The position numbers and the translations under genes were made by a program. The notes beneath the pieces are model-generated. The model had not been told where the DNA came from. It ran no database searches and saw only the letters and a program-made list of their open reading frames with translations. Of a DNA stretch of 21,184 nt, positions 7,377 to 14,236 are shown piece by piece. Origin of the DNA: an uncultured Eggerthella sp. Its GTDB lineage: Bacteria > Actinomycetota > Coriobacteriia > Coriobacteriales > Eggerthellaceae. The stretch is taken from NCBI GenBank assembly GCA_902464295.1, contig CABQIW010000033.1, forward strand, positions 1 to 21,184, read 5' to 3'. The first letter of the stretch is position 1; every line of letters begins with the position of its first letter.

Positions 7377-8456
7377 TTATCGGGCGTTTCGTGCAGCGAG
7401 CGTGATCTTCAGAGTCTTCAATGCATTGTCGAGCGTGCTCGTGCAAATTGCTCCTGGCACACCCCTCAGTTCGTTGACAATGTCTTGGATCTGTCCAAAG
7501 CCAGGGTAGGTGTCAACATCAGTAAAGATCTCGGTCCTCTCAAGAGGTGCTTCTTCACGTACGCCACCCATAACGCCCTCATGGGCGATCGCGTCTTCGG
7601 GATCGCCGGCGATCGTTTCGAGTACGAGCGGTGCTGCATTGTCGTAGTAGGGGAATTCGATGCTGCCCTTATCACCGAAGATGAGGAAGCGATCGATAGC
7701 CTTGTAGGTGGCATAGCACCACATACCGGAGACGAGTACTCCCGATTCGGTGATCGCTGAAAGCGAGACCGCATCTTCTGCTTCATAGAAACCGGTTCTA
7801 TTGGTGGCAGATAGGTTGAAGGTATCGAGCGAGCCGACCAGATAGTCCACGAGATCGAGCATATGCGCATCGCCTTCGTAGAAGTGGCTCCCGCCAGACA
7901 CTTCGGGACGCACGCGCCATGGCTTTTGATCTTCAGGCAAGCATTCCTCAGCAGTGAGACGTTGTGTCCTGATGAGCTGTACGCCACGCACCATGCCGAT
8001 CGCGCCTTCATCGAGGAGGCGCTTGAGCTCCTTATAGCGTGGCATGCCACGACGGTAGTGCGCTACGTAGCAACGTGTCCCGCTCTCATCGAAGGCCTGC
8101 TTGATCGCTTGGGCATCTTCCCAAGAAAGAGCGATCGGTTTTTCGAGGTAACAGTGCTTATTCGCTCGGGCGACCGCAATCGCTTGCTCTTTGTGACAGT
8201 TCGGCGTGGTGGCAACATAGACGATATCGATCGAAGGATCGGCCAGAAGCTCTTCCATGGTCTCGTACACTTTGCCATGGCCTTGCGCATCGACCCACGC
8301 CTGCGCCTTTTCTGCGGTTCTATTCCAGACACCTGCTAATTCTGAATGATCAGCAGTATAGGTGGGAACTCCGTTTTTGGTCTCGACAACATTGCCGCAC
8401 CCGATGATCCCCCAGCGAATCGACTTATCTTCGCCACCTGTTCGTTCGTCTTTCAT
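7377..8456 (-). CDS. Gfo/Idh/MocA family NAD(P)-dependent oxidoreductase
   Basis: This 359-residue protein has an N-terminal Rossmann fold with the dinucleotide loop GIIGCGNV (about residues 16-23). The family EKP motif is at 105-107, with K106 as the predicted catalytic lysine. The C-terminal alpha/beta domain contains GGSHFYEGDAHMLD at 188-201, in which H198 takes the place of the usual active-site histidine. Members oxidise or reduce a hydroxyl or keto group, mostly on sugars, inositols and related polyols, with NAD(P). AAGGGGGA lies 6 nt before the ATG at 8456. It follows acyl-CoA dehydrogenase 1 by 74 nt on the same strand, with a hairpin in the gap. It is the one gene with no direct parallel in cai or bai clusters. 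It might act on a hydroxyl of the pathway substrate, but that is inference from position. Confidence 0.88.
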   Translation of the reverse strand: MKDERTGGEDKSIRWGIIGCGNVVETKNGVPTYTADHSELAGVWNRTAEKAQAWVDAQGHGKVYETMEELLADPSIDIVYVATTPNCHKEQAIAVARANKHCYLEKPIALSWEDAQAIKQAFDESGTRCYVAHYRRGMPRYKELKRLLDEGAIGMVRGVQLIRTQRLTAEECLPEDQKPWRVRPEVSGGSHFYEGDAHMLDLVDYLVGSLDTFNLSATNRTGFYEAEDAVSLSAITESGVLVSGMWCYATYKAIDRFLIFGDKGSIEFPYYDNAAPLVLETIAGDPEDAIAHEGVMGGVREEAPLERTEIFTDVDTYPGFGQIQDIVNELRGVPGAICTSTLDNALKTLKITLAARNAR

Positions 8457-8474
8457 CGCGATCCCCCTTATAAG

Positions 8475-8505
8475 AAGGGCGTGGAGAAGAACTCTGCACG
8501 CCCTT
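8475..8505 (-). other. Intercistronic hairpin between acyl-CoA dehydrogenase 1 and the MocA-like gene
   Basis: A perfect 9-bp stem (AAGGGCGTG with CACGCCCTT) around a 13-nt loop lies in the 74-nt gap. The minus-strand tail has few T residues, so it is more likely a processing or partial-attenuation site than a full terminator. Confidence 0.5.
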
Positions 8506-8530
8506 TGTTGCTTGTTTTGTGCTGCTGGCC

Positions 8531-9691
8531 TTAGGCCTTGTACTTCTTCGCGAGCTGGCGGCCAGCGATATACTCCATGACCTCGGTCGTACCGCCGCCC
8601 ATTTCGTTACCGCGAAGGTCCGCCCAGATGCGTCCGATGCGCATTTCTTTCGTGTAGCCGATGGCTGCATAGATCGACATCGCCAGATCGGCCACGCGGG
8701 TGAGCTCGCGGCAGGCGTATCCCTTGAGCAGCGCAGATTCGAGGCGCGTTGATTCGCCATTGTCGAGCATGGTGACCGTGCGATACAAACGCCAACGCAC
8801 GTTCTCGATGATGTTCTCCATCTCGCAGAGATGCTGCTGGATCATGGAGATGCGAGCGATCGGCTCCTTGAAAGCGACGCGATCGTTGGCATAAGCGCCC
8901 GCATCGTTCAGGGCTGCTTGTGCCAAGCCGAGCGAAGAAGCAACTACCAAGCAGCGCTCGAACTCGAGCTTCTTCATGAGCAGCTTCCAGCCCATGCCAG
9001 CCTCGCCGATGCGCTGCTCTTCGGTGACTACCACGTTGTCGAAGAATTGGTCAACGAACGGGATGGCCTGCTGGCCAACCTTCTCAAGCGAGGCGACTGT
9101 GAAGCCTTCGGCATCGTTGGGTACCAGCCAAAGCGAATATTTGTCATTCTCGTAGCTTGGGTCCTCGTCCTTCGCAACGACCATGGTGTAGAGCGAAAGG
9201 CCGCCAAGCGTGACCCAGGTCTTCTGGCCATTCAGAAGATACGTGCCATCGGGCTGCTTGCGCGTGACGCAGGTCATCGCGTTGTTGTCCGATCCAGCGG
9301 CGGGTTCGGAGATGGCGGTACAGGCGATGCAGGTGCTCTCAACGTTCTCGATGGCGTTCATGATCAGCTCTTGCTGTTCTTTGGTGCCAAAATCGATCAC
9401 GTCGGTGATGGTATTGAAGTCGGTAACGAAGGGGAGCACCACGCCGGTGAATTCATGGAGCTTCTCGACAAGGAGGATCTCGGTGAGCTTGTCGACAGGG
9501 ATGCCGCCGATATCTTCAGGAAGGCCCATGTGCATGAACCCTGCCTCGCGGTAGGCCATTGCCGCTTCCACGCTAATATGATGATCGACTTCGTAGGCTT
9601 GCTTCACTGCTTCGTCGGTGAAGTAGCGCTCTGCATATTCGCGTGCGCTTTCGATCATGAGTTCCTGATCATCGGTAAGACTAAAATCCAT
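8531..9691 (-). CDS. Acyl-CoA dehydrogenase 1 (CaiA-like)
   Basis: This 386-residue enzyme has the standard three-domain acyl-CoA dehydrogenase layout. The FAD/substrate segment AISEPAAGSDNNAM is at about 126-139 and NGQKTWVTLGG at about 154-164. The C-terminal helical domain ends GNEMGGGTTEVMEYIAGRQL. The YEGT-type glutamate used by medium-chain enzymes is replaced by glycine here (GGGT). A glutamate is present at E245 in LEFERC, the site used as base by isovaleryl-CoA dehydrogenase. CaiA, the crotonobetainyl-CoA reductase subunit, also has a GGGT ending. It therefore catalyses flavin-dependent alpha,beta-desaturation or its reverse on an acyl-CoA. Electron partners (EtfAB) are not in the window. 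The ATG at 9691 has AAGGGG 6 nt upstream. It is the first gene of a minus-strand pair with the MocA-like oxidoreductase, and a recurrent regulatory motif lies about 100 nt upstream. Confidence 0.92.
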   Translation of the reverse strand: MDFSLTDDQELMIESAREYAERYFTDEAVKQAYEVDHHISVEAAMAYREAGFMHMGLPEDIGGIPVDKLTEILLVEKLHEFTGVVLPFVTDFNTITDVIDFGTKEQQELIMNAIENVESTCIACTAISEPAAGSDNNAMTCVTRKQPDGTYLLNGQKTWVTLGGLSLYTMVVAKDEDPSYENDKYSLWLVPNDAEGFTVASLEKVGQQAIPFVDQFFDNVVVTEEQRIGEAGMGWKLLMKKLEFERCLVVASSLGLAQAALNDAGAYANDRVAFKEPIARISMIQQHLCEMENIIENVRWRLYRTVTMLDNGESTRLESALLKGYACRELTRVADLAMSIYAAIGYTKEMRIGRIWADLRGNEMGGGTTEVMEYIAGRQLAKKYKA

Positions 9692-9785
9692 TGCTGCCCC
9701 TTTTCCCTTTGGAATAACGTTCGGCTCGTGCCATTAGAGCAGATATTAGTATCTCGATTTCAATAAATAAAGGGATTTGCAAGAT

Positions 9786-9811
9786 TTGGACAGACGTATA
9801 GGATTGTCTAT
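9786..9811 (+). promoter_or_regulatory. Candidate regulator site (TTGGACAGA-N9-TTGTCTAT)
   Basis: This is a copy of the recurrent spaced motif, lying 95-120 nt upstream of the minus-strand start of acyl-CoA dehydrogenase 1 and reading in the opposite direction to that gene. The two parts are inverted (GGACAGAC and TTGTCTAT). Between it and the gene is a short dyad, AGATA-TTAG-TATCT, near 9740-9755. I could not fix a convincing -10/-35 pair. Confidence 0.48.
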
Positions 9812-9863
9812 TCGGTTTCGCTCGATCTATCGTTTTGCTTGATCGTTTCGGCTGGAGCGCACA

Positions 9864-9893
9864 CGAAAAAGCCTCCGCACGAAACGGAGGCTT
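9864..9893 (-). terminator. Rho-independent terminator after the iron-sulfur flavoprotein gene
   Basis: On the minus strand, AAGCCTCCG pairs perfectly with CGGAGGCTT (9885-9893 and 9869-9877) around a 7-nt loop. The 3' arm runs into a T5 tract. It separates the flavoprotein gene from acyl-CoA dehydrogenase 1, so these two minus-strand genes are separate transcripts. Confidence 0.88.
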
Positions 9894-9973
9894 ATAGAGA
9901 ATGCTCTATTGTCTTACGGGCTTGCGGCCCAAGTCTTGCGGGCTTGCGGTCCAGGTCCAACGAATCTAGCGCA

Positions 9974-10591
9974 CTATGCCAGCTTCTTGATGAGCTCCAC
10001 CATGTCGATGCCAAGCTGGCGTGCGACCACAGGTGCGATCGGGTCTTCGGAAACGGAGCGACGCCATTGTGGCTTGCCGTCCTTCATGCCTGCCATGAGC
10101 GAACCGGCAACCACCGAAGCGATAACGGGACCTTCGGGGCGCGGATTGACCTGGATCATCTCATGGGTCGAACAGAATTGGCTCAGTGCTGCATAGGTAG
10201 GTTCTGCACCGCAGTTGTCGAGGCCCGCCATGGTGATGCAGCCTGCAACCTTGCCCTTGAGCTGGTTCGCCACCATATGCATAGGACGGGTGCGATCGAT
10301 GAAGGTCTTCATGCGGCCAGACACGTTCGAGAAATAGTCGGGTGAAGCCACGATGATGCCATCTGCTTCGAGCATCTTCTGCTTGATCTCTTCCATATCG
10401 TCGTCTTTGATGCTGCATTCCGGCTTGAATAAGCAGCGGTTGCAGCCCGTGCAGTATTCGACGTTCTTTTCGGAAAGCTCGATCACTTCAGTTTCCGCTC
10501 CGAGCTCTGCTGCAGCGCTCAGTGCTTCGTTGATCAAGTAGTCGGTGTTCTGGCCTACGCGGTGGCTTCCGTTGATGGCGAGAATCTTCAT
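9974..10591 (-). CDS. NAD(P)H-dependent FMN reductase-like iron-sulfur flavoprotein
   Basis: This 205-residue flavodoxin-fold protein begins MKILAINGSHRVGQNTDYL, the FMN phosphate-binding loop of the FMN-reductase/ISF family. Four cysteines at C47, C50, C53 and C59 form CX2CX2CX5C, which fits the compact 4Fe-4S motif of archaeal and bacterial iron-sulfur flavoproteins. A second flavin-contact segment is ASPDYFSNVSGRMKTFIDR. The start at 10591 is chosen because GAGG lies 7 nt upstream; an in-frame ATG at 10630 would add 13 unsupported residues. Such proteins shuttle one or two electrons between reduced carriers and small acceptors in anaerobes. It is divergent from acyl-CoA dehydrogenase 2 and shares its control region. 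It may supply electrons to the flavoenzymes here, which is inference. Confidence 0.88.
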   Translation of the reverse strand: MKILAINGSHRVGQNTDYLINEALSAAAELGAETEVIELSEKNVEYCTGCNRCLFKPECSIKDDDMEEIKQKMLEADGIIVASPDYFSNVSGRMKTFIDRTRPMHMVANQLKGKVAGCITMAGLDNCGAEPTYAALSQFCSTHEMIQVNPRPEGPVIASVVAGSLMAGMKDGKPQWRRSVSEDPIAPVVARQLGIDMVELIKKLA

Positions 10592-10678
10592 GGCATACCT
10601 CGTTCTCTTTTGGTTCTCGGATATGTTCAATTATACGGAATTCATTCACGCCTAAATAATGGATTGCCCTATGGATTG

Positions 10679-10704
10679 TCGGACAGAGAAGGCGTTTTGA
10701 TGCT
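10679..10704 (+). promoter_or_regulatory. Candidate regulator site (TCGGACAGA-N9-TTG)
   Basis: This copy of the recurrent spaced motif lies 97 nt before the start of acyl-CoA dehydrogenase 2 and 88 nt before the divergent flavoprotein gene. The left part also forms a short dyad, TGTC-G-GACA (10677-10685). An ATGTTCAA half-site, like those in the palindromes before MFS 2 and MFS 3, is at 10623-10630. Confidence 0.48.
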
Positions 10705-10723
10705 TCAAAAAGCCTCTTTGTTT
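10690..10723 (+). terminator. Terminator-like hairpin in the leader of acyl-CoA dehydrogenase 2
   Basis: AGGCGTTTTGA (10690-10700) pairs with TCAAAAAGCCT (10705-10715) with one mismatch and a 4-nt loop, followed by CTTTGTTT. No plus-strand gene ends upstream because the neighbour is divergent. The structure therefore looks like a leader attenuator for the downstream gene rather than an ordinary terminator. It overlaps the right part of the spaced regulatory motif. Confidence 0.5.
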
Positions 10724-10775
10724 AGCTACGCTAGTATACGAAGAACAACTGCGATCATTTTTTAGAAGAGGAACT

Positions 10776-11948
10776 ATGTATAGCTTTGCTCTTTCATCCG
10801 AGCAAAAGCGGCTCGTCGCTGCATTCCGAGAGTTTGGGGAAAGCGTTTTCTTGCCCGAACGCGTATTCCAGTGGAAGCGCGATCAGGGTCTGCCAGATGA
10901 GGTGGTGAAGGGATTCACCGATCTCTATTTCAGCTTCGAATCCTCTACGGTAGGGAAGTCGTTCGCCCATAGCGTCATGAGTCAAACGCTCATCCTCGAA
11001 GAGCTTTCGCGTTGTGCTGGAGCAACCCTGCCGTTCCAGAATGATCTCTTCAATCTTCAGATCATGAATTGGTTCGCTGAGTCCTCACGTTTTTCCGATG
11101 CGCTCGACTTCTATCGCAAGACAGGGCGTCTCATGTTCTCGTTCGCCATTTCCGAGCCCGTTGCAGGTTCGGATACGATGGGCATGCATACTTACACGCA
11201 AACCGTCGATGGCAAGATCGTTCTCAATGGACAAAAGAACTATGTGAACAACGGCGAGTATTCTCCCAACATCTTGGTTGCTGCGATCGATAAGGACGTG
11301 CAGAACCCAGGCAAGTATCCTGCGCTCGCATTCTGGCTCATCCCGCGCACGCTCAAAGGGGTACGTGCTTATCCGATCAACAAGATAGGGCAGTCCATGT
11401 TGCCGTTCGCTTCACTCGCGTTCGACGATGTTGAGCTTTTGCCCGAGTATCGTTTGAGCGGTAACGAGGGAGGCTTCCAGCAGCTTTTCCGTTTGCTCGA
11501 ATTCGGACGCGTGTTCATTTGCGCCTCTTCGGTAGGCATGGCGCAAGCGGCGATGGAAGATGCAGTCGCACATGCGCGGGAGCGTATCGCGTTCGGCAAG
11601 CATATCAGCCAGTTCCAGCAGATTGAACAGATGCTCACTGATATGGAGGTATCGCTCACCAGCATGCGCCTCATGCTCTACCGAGCAGTGTGGGATATCG
11701 AAAACGATACCCCCGATAAGCGCTTGTCGGTCGCGCTCATGAAGCGCTTCATCCCGAAGACCGCCACCGAGGTCGCAAGCAATGCGATGCAAATTCTCGG
11801 CGGACTCGGGTATACTGAAGGTTCGCGAGTCAGTTCGATTTGGGAGGACTGCCGCGGCAATCAGATCGCCCAAGGAACCGACCAGATCATGGTCTACATT
11901 TCAGCCCCGCTCATTCTCGACAAATACGAAAAGGAAGAAGCTCTATGA
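10776..11948 (+). CDS. Acyl-CoA dehydrogenase 2, probably lacking the catalytic base
   Basis: This 390-residue protein has the full-length acyl-CoA dehydrogenase fold. It includes AISEPVAGSDTMGMH at about 124-138, NGQKNYVNNG at 151-160, and the helical C-terminal domain with GGLGYTEGSRV. Two active-site features differ from its paralogues. The glutamate found at E245 and E243 in dehydrogenases 1 and 3 is G244 here (LEFGRV). The C-terminal segment reads IAQGTDQIMVYISAP, so the YEGT glutamate is also absent and the conserved AGR is replaced by SAP. It may be a non-catalytic or regulatory partner, as in heteromeric FadE pairs of steroid degraders, or use another residue. The ATG at 10776 has AGAGGAA upstream. 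Its TGA overlaps the ATG of the next gene (ATGA), so the two are translationally coupled. Confidence 0.88.
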   Translation: MYSFALSSEQKRLVAAFREFGESVFLPERVFQWKRDQGLPDEVVKGFTDLYFSFESSTVGKSFAHSVMSQTLILEELSRCAGATLPFQNDLFNLQIMNWFAESSRFSDALDFYRKTGRLMFSFAISEPVAGSDTMGMHTYTQTVDGKIVLNGQKNYVNNGEYSPNILVAAIDKDVQNPGKYPALAFWLIPRTLKGVRAYPINKIGQSMLPFASLAFDDVELLPEYRLSGNEGGFQQLFRLLEFGRVFICASSVGMAQAAMEDAVAHARERIAFGKHISQFQQIEQMLTDMEVSLTSMRLMLYRAVWDIENDTPDKRLSVALMKRFIPKTATEVASNAMQILGGLGYTEGSRVSSIWEDCRGNQIAQGTDQIMVYISAPLILDKYEKEEAL

Positions 11949-12181
11949 AAACAAGCACGAAGTATTGGATCTACGCGCTGGTCATCAACCCGATCACCAC
12001 ACTCATCATCTATTACATGTTCAACGCAGGATTCAATCTGCTGAACCTTATCGGTGTCGGCATCATCGGCTATGGCATCTTCCTGTACTTCGTTGTCCAG
12101 GCTATTCGTATCGACGTTCGTGCCCGTCAGGCTTACAAGAAAAAGAAGGGCAAGGGCGGCAAGAAGAAAAAGAAGCGCTAA
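11945..12181 (+). CDS. Small two-helix membrane protein with lysine-rich tail (unknown family)
   Basis: This is a 78-residue protein of unrecognised family. Two membrane segments at about residues 8-28 and 32-52 are followed by a basic tail with YKKKKGK and KKKKKR at 64-78. It has N15-P16 and G42-Y43 at exactly the spacing seen in both halves of the protein at 2448-2891, with a matching GVGIIGY. It is therefore a single-module relative. The start at 11945 overlaps the stop of acyl-CoA dehydrogenase 2 by 4 nt and uses the AAGGAAG inside that gene. A longer frame from 11840 runs inside the dehydrogenase and is not credible. By the positive-inside rule the lysine tail should face the cytoplasm, where it could hold the dehydrogenase or bind acidic lipid. 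That role is inference. Confidence 0.85.
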   Translation: MKTSTKYWIYALVINPITTLIIYYMFNAGFNLLNLIGVGIIGYGIFLYFVVQAIRIDVRARQAYKKKKGKGGKKKKKR

Positions 12182-12221
12182 ACCTCAAAGCTGTCCGGAA
12201 TTACAGATAAGCAACAATTGG

Positions 12222-12249
12222 TGCCGCAAGATTTCTTGCGGCATTTTTT
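12222..12249 (+). terminator. Rho-independent terminator after the dehydrogenase 2 / small membrane protein operon
   Basis: TGCCGCAAGA (12222-12231) pairs perfectly with TCTTGCGGCA (12234-12243), followed by six T residues at 12244-12249. Confidence 0.92.
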
Positions 12250-12267
12250 ATGATATTCCGCGAACGG

Positions 12268-12318
12268 GTTCAAAACATGTTCACGAGATGTTTGAACGTG
12301 TTTTGAACATGTTCAAAA
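12268..12318 (+). promoter_or_regulatory. Operator-like palindrome cluster before MFS 2
   Basis: A perfect 18-bp palindrome, TTTTGAACATGTTCAAAA, is at 12301-12318. About three helical turns upstream is a degenerate copy, GTTCAAAACATGTTCA (12268-12283), with a half-site TGTTTGAAC between them. GTTCAAAACA (12268-12277) is also the inverse of TGTTTTGAAC (12299-12308), so the whole block has layered symmetry. There is no U-run, and it lies after a true terminator, so a multi-site operator for a dimeric repressor or activator is the best reading. The 10-bp core GAACATGTTC recurs at 14237. Confidence 0.65.
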
Positions 12319-12344
12319 TCGGACAGAATTATCACTTTGCCCGT
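12319..12344 (+). promoter_or_regulatory. Candidate regulator site (TCGGACAGA-N9-TTG) abutting the palindrome
   Basis: This copy of the recurrent spaced motif begins at the base immediately after the perfect palindrome, 320 nt before the MFS 2 start codon. The side-by-side arrangement suggests two regulators acting together or competing. Confidence 0.45.
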
Positions 12345-12638
12345 CTTTTATTGGTTATACCTATGATTTTTTGGGCATTCATTCATAAAAACCAAAACAA
12401 AATCGCTTTCTACATAAGGGTTTTAACCCGTCAAGTGGTCAGTTTTTGAAACCTGGCTATTTTTCGGAAAAAAATAAACTTTCAAAATAGAGTACAGGGG
12501 AACCTTCCCCATTGCGGTATCACGTGGTGAAACGCGCCAGATTTACCAGGTGATCTCGCACTTGCTGTATTGAATGTAAAGGAAAGTGTGGCGTTTTCAC
12601 GGCATCTGTCGTGGTTCGCCCGGAAAGGAAAAGAAGTT
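12345..12638 (+). other. AT-rich untranslated leader of MFS 2
   Basis: No gene is seen here. The segment 12345-12500 is AT-rich and probably holds the promoter, but no hexamer pair stands out. It contains a short dyad GGGTT-TT-AACCC near 12418. The element ATGTAAAGGAA near 12573 also occurs in the leader of MFS 3 at about 14418. An in-frame upstream ATG at 12570 would lengthen MFS 2 by 23 residues but lacks a ribosome-binding site. Confidence 0.4.
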
Positions 12639-13967
12639 ATGGCAACTGCTGCTACAACTCAGAAAATGACGGCGCGTCATATTCTTGTAGTGCTCACCTG
12701 CGTCTTCTGCACCTTCGGTTGCGCAGCTATCACGTTTAGCTGCCCCGGTCTTTGCTACCGTCCAGTAGCAAATTACCTCGGTGTTCAGGTCTCAGATGTG
12801 TCCTTCTACATGTCGATCGTCTATTTCGCTGAAGTTATTTTCTCTCCCATCATCGGTGCGCTGCTCGAGAAGTACGACGCACGCATCATCTGCACCATCG
12901 CTGCAGTCTTCACTTCGGGCGGCATCTTCTGCATGTCGTTCTACACCGAGCTCTGGCAATGGTACGTTTCCGGTTTCTTCATGGGCGTTGGCGAGATCAC
13001 GCTTCTGTGGCTCATGGTCGCAGGTCTTTTGAACCGCTGGTTCAAGGCTAAGCTCGGTCTTATGCTCGGTATCTCCTATGCAATGACCGGTCTTGGCGGT
13101 GCAGTCTTCAACTTCATCGGTCAGTTCATCCTCGGTCCGAACCTGCTCGTTGAAGACACCTGGCGTGACCTTTATATGTTCTACGGCATCGCCGCTGCAG
13201 TGCTCTCCATCCCCTTCACGCTCTTCGCGATTCGTTCGCATCCGCAGGATTGCGGCCTGAAGGCGTATGGTGCTCCGATCACCGAGGGCGAGGTCATCGA
13301 TGCTCAGCATCTCGATCTTCCCGGTATTCCGGCAAAGCAGGCTTATGGCAAGTGGTACTTCTGGGTACTCATCCTTGCAGGCTGCATGTTCAACATCGGC
13401 GGCATCTATCCGCAGCACTTCACCACCTTCTATCAGACCGTTGTTGCGGTCGACGCAGCGGGCATCACCATTCCGGATCTCATGATCATGTCTGGTACGC
13501 TCGAGGCATGCTGCATGATCGGTATGGCTGTCGGTAAGGTCACCATCGGTGCTATCGAATCGCGCAACATCGTCGTTGCTCTCGCATTCGGTTCGATCTG
13601 TGGTTTCATCGGCCTGTGCGGCATTTGGTATGGCGGCATGAACAAGGTCCTGCCGGTTCTGTTCTTCGGCGGCTTCATCTTCGGCATGCTCTATCCGTTG
13701 GTCACCACGGCGCTGCCTTACATCACCCGCTTGCTGTTCGGCGAGAAGGACTACGACAAGATCTACTCTGTCATCCTCATGCCGGTTAACTTGGTTGGCG
13801 CATTCGCCGCTTCTGGTCTGGCTCTCATTTACCAGGGTCCCGGCTGGGATTGGTACTTCATCGTCGGCCTCTGCGTTGCGGTCATCTGCTTCGTTCTCGG
13901 TTTCATCGTCGTGAAGTGGGGCATGAAGGATTACCGTGGCGACAAGGCTGCTGGTACCATGCACTAA
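12639..13967 (+). CDS. MFS transporter 2, oxalate/formate antiporter-like
   Basis: The protein is 442 residues from the ATG at 12639 (AAAGGAAAAG upstream), a start that aligns with that of MFS 3. Twelve hydrophobic segments are arranged 6 plus 6. The family region ITFSCPGLCYRPVA follows helix 1. The helix 2-3 loop reads GALLEKYDARI, a weak version of the MFS motif A, and the central loop contains RSHPQDCGLKAYGAPI. It is highly similar to MFS 3 throughout (for example both have YDKIYSVIL and PVNLVGAFAASGLAL in the second half), so the two arose by duplication. It probably imports or exchanges an organic anion of the CoA-linked pathway at the cytoplasmic membrane. It has its own long control region and terminator, so MFS 2 and MFS 3 can be expressed independently. 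Confidence 0.9.
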   Translation: MATAATTQKMTARHILVVLTCVFCTFGCAAITFSCPGLCYRPVANYLGVQVSDVSFYMSIVYFAEVIFSPIIGALLEKYDARIICTIAAVFTSGGIFCMSFYTELWQWYVSGFFMGVGEITLLWLMVAGLLNRWFKAKLGLMLGISYAMTGLGGAVFNFIGQFILGPNLLVEDTWRDLYMFYGIAAAVLSIPFTLFAIRSHPQDCGLKAYGAPITEGEVIDAQHLDLPGIPAKQAYGKWYFWVLILAGCMFNIGGIYPQHFTTFYQTVVAVDAAGITIPDLMIMSGTLEACCMIGMAVGKVTIGAIESRNIVVALAFGSICGFIGLCGIWYGGMNKVLPVLFFGGFIFGMLYPLVTTALPYITRLLFGEKDYDKIYSVILMPVNLVGAFAASGLALIYQGPGWDWYFIVGLCVAVICFVLGFIVVKWGMKDYRGDKAAGTMH

Positions 13968-13993
13968 TCGCATTCGCGATCGCATAAACGCTT

Positions 13994-14071
13994 ATCAATA
14001 GGTAAGTTCGCCTTGTTGGGCATCTGGCATTGCGCCAGGTGCCCAACTTGCTTTTAGCACGACCTATTGAT
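13994..14071 (+). repeat. Perfect 10-bp inverted repeat enclosing the MFS 2 terminator
   Basis: ATCAATAGGT at 13994-14003 is the exact inverse of ACCTATTGAT at 14062-14071. The terminator hairpin lies inside. The outer arms could extend the folded RNA 3' end or be the marks of a small inserted element. Confidence 0.55.
14015..14056 (+). terminator. Rho-independent terminator after MFS 2
   Basis: A 14-bp stem (14015-14028 with 14034-14047, one G-T wobble), loop of 5, is followed by TTGCTTTTA. Confidence 0.85.
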
Positions 14072-14236
14072 TTTGGATGCGGCGATAAGTAACCGTTTCA
14101 TTACGAAAAGCTATAGGTTTTTGCGCTGCATCATCGGGATTTTGGCTGTAATAAAAATATTTTTTACTAGCGCGCACTGTATCGTTGTAGCGAGTAGAAT
14201 ATAAAACACGCACTTGAACTGGGGTTATAGGAGAAC

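Noticed and set aside
12570..12638. A 23-residue N-terminal extension of MFS 2
   Set aside because: The start at 12639 has a good ribosome-binding site and matches the N-terminus of MFS 3.
12792..13985. A 397-codon minus-strand open frame opposite MFS 2, and similar ones opposite MFS 3 and the 4937 gene
   Set aside because: The translations are rich in charged residues without family features and mirror biased codons of real plus-strand genes.
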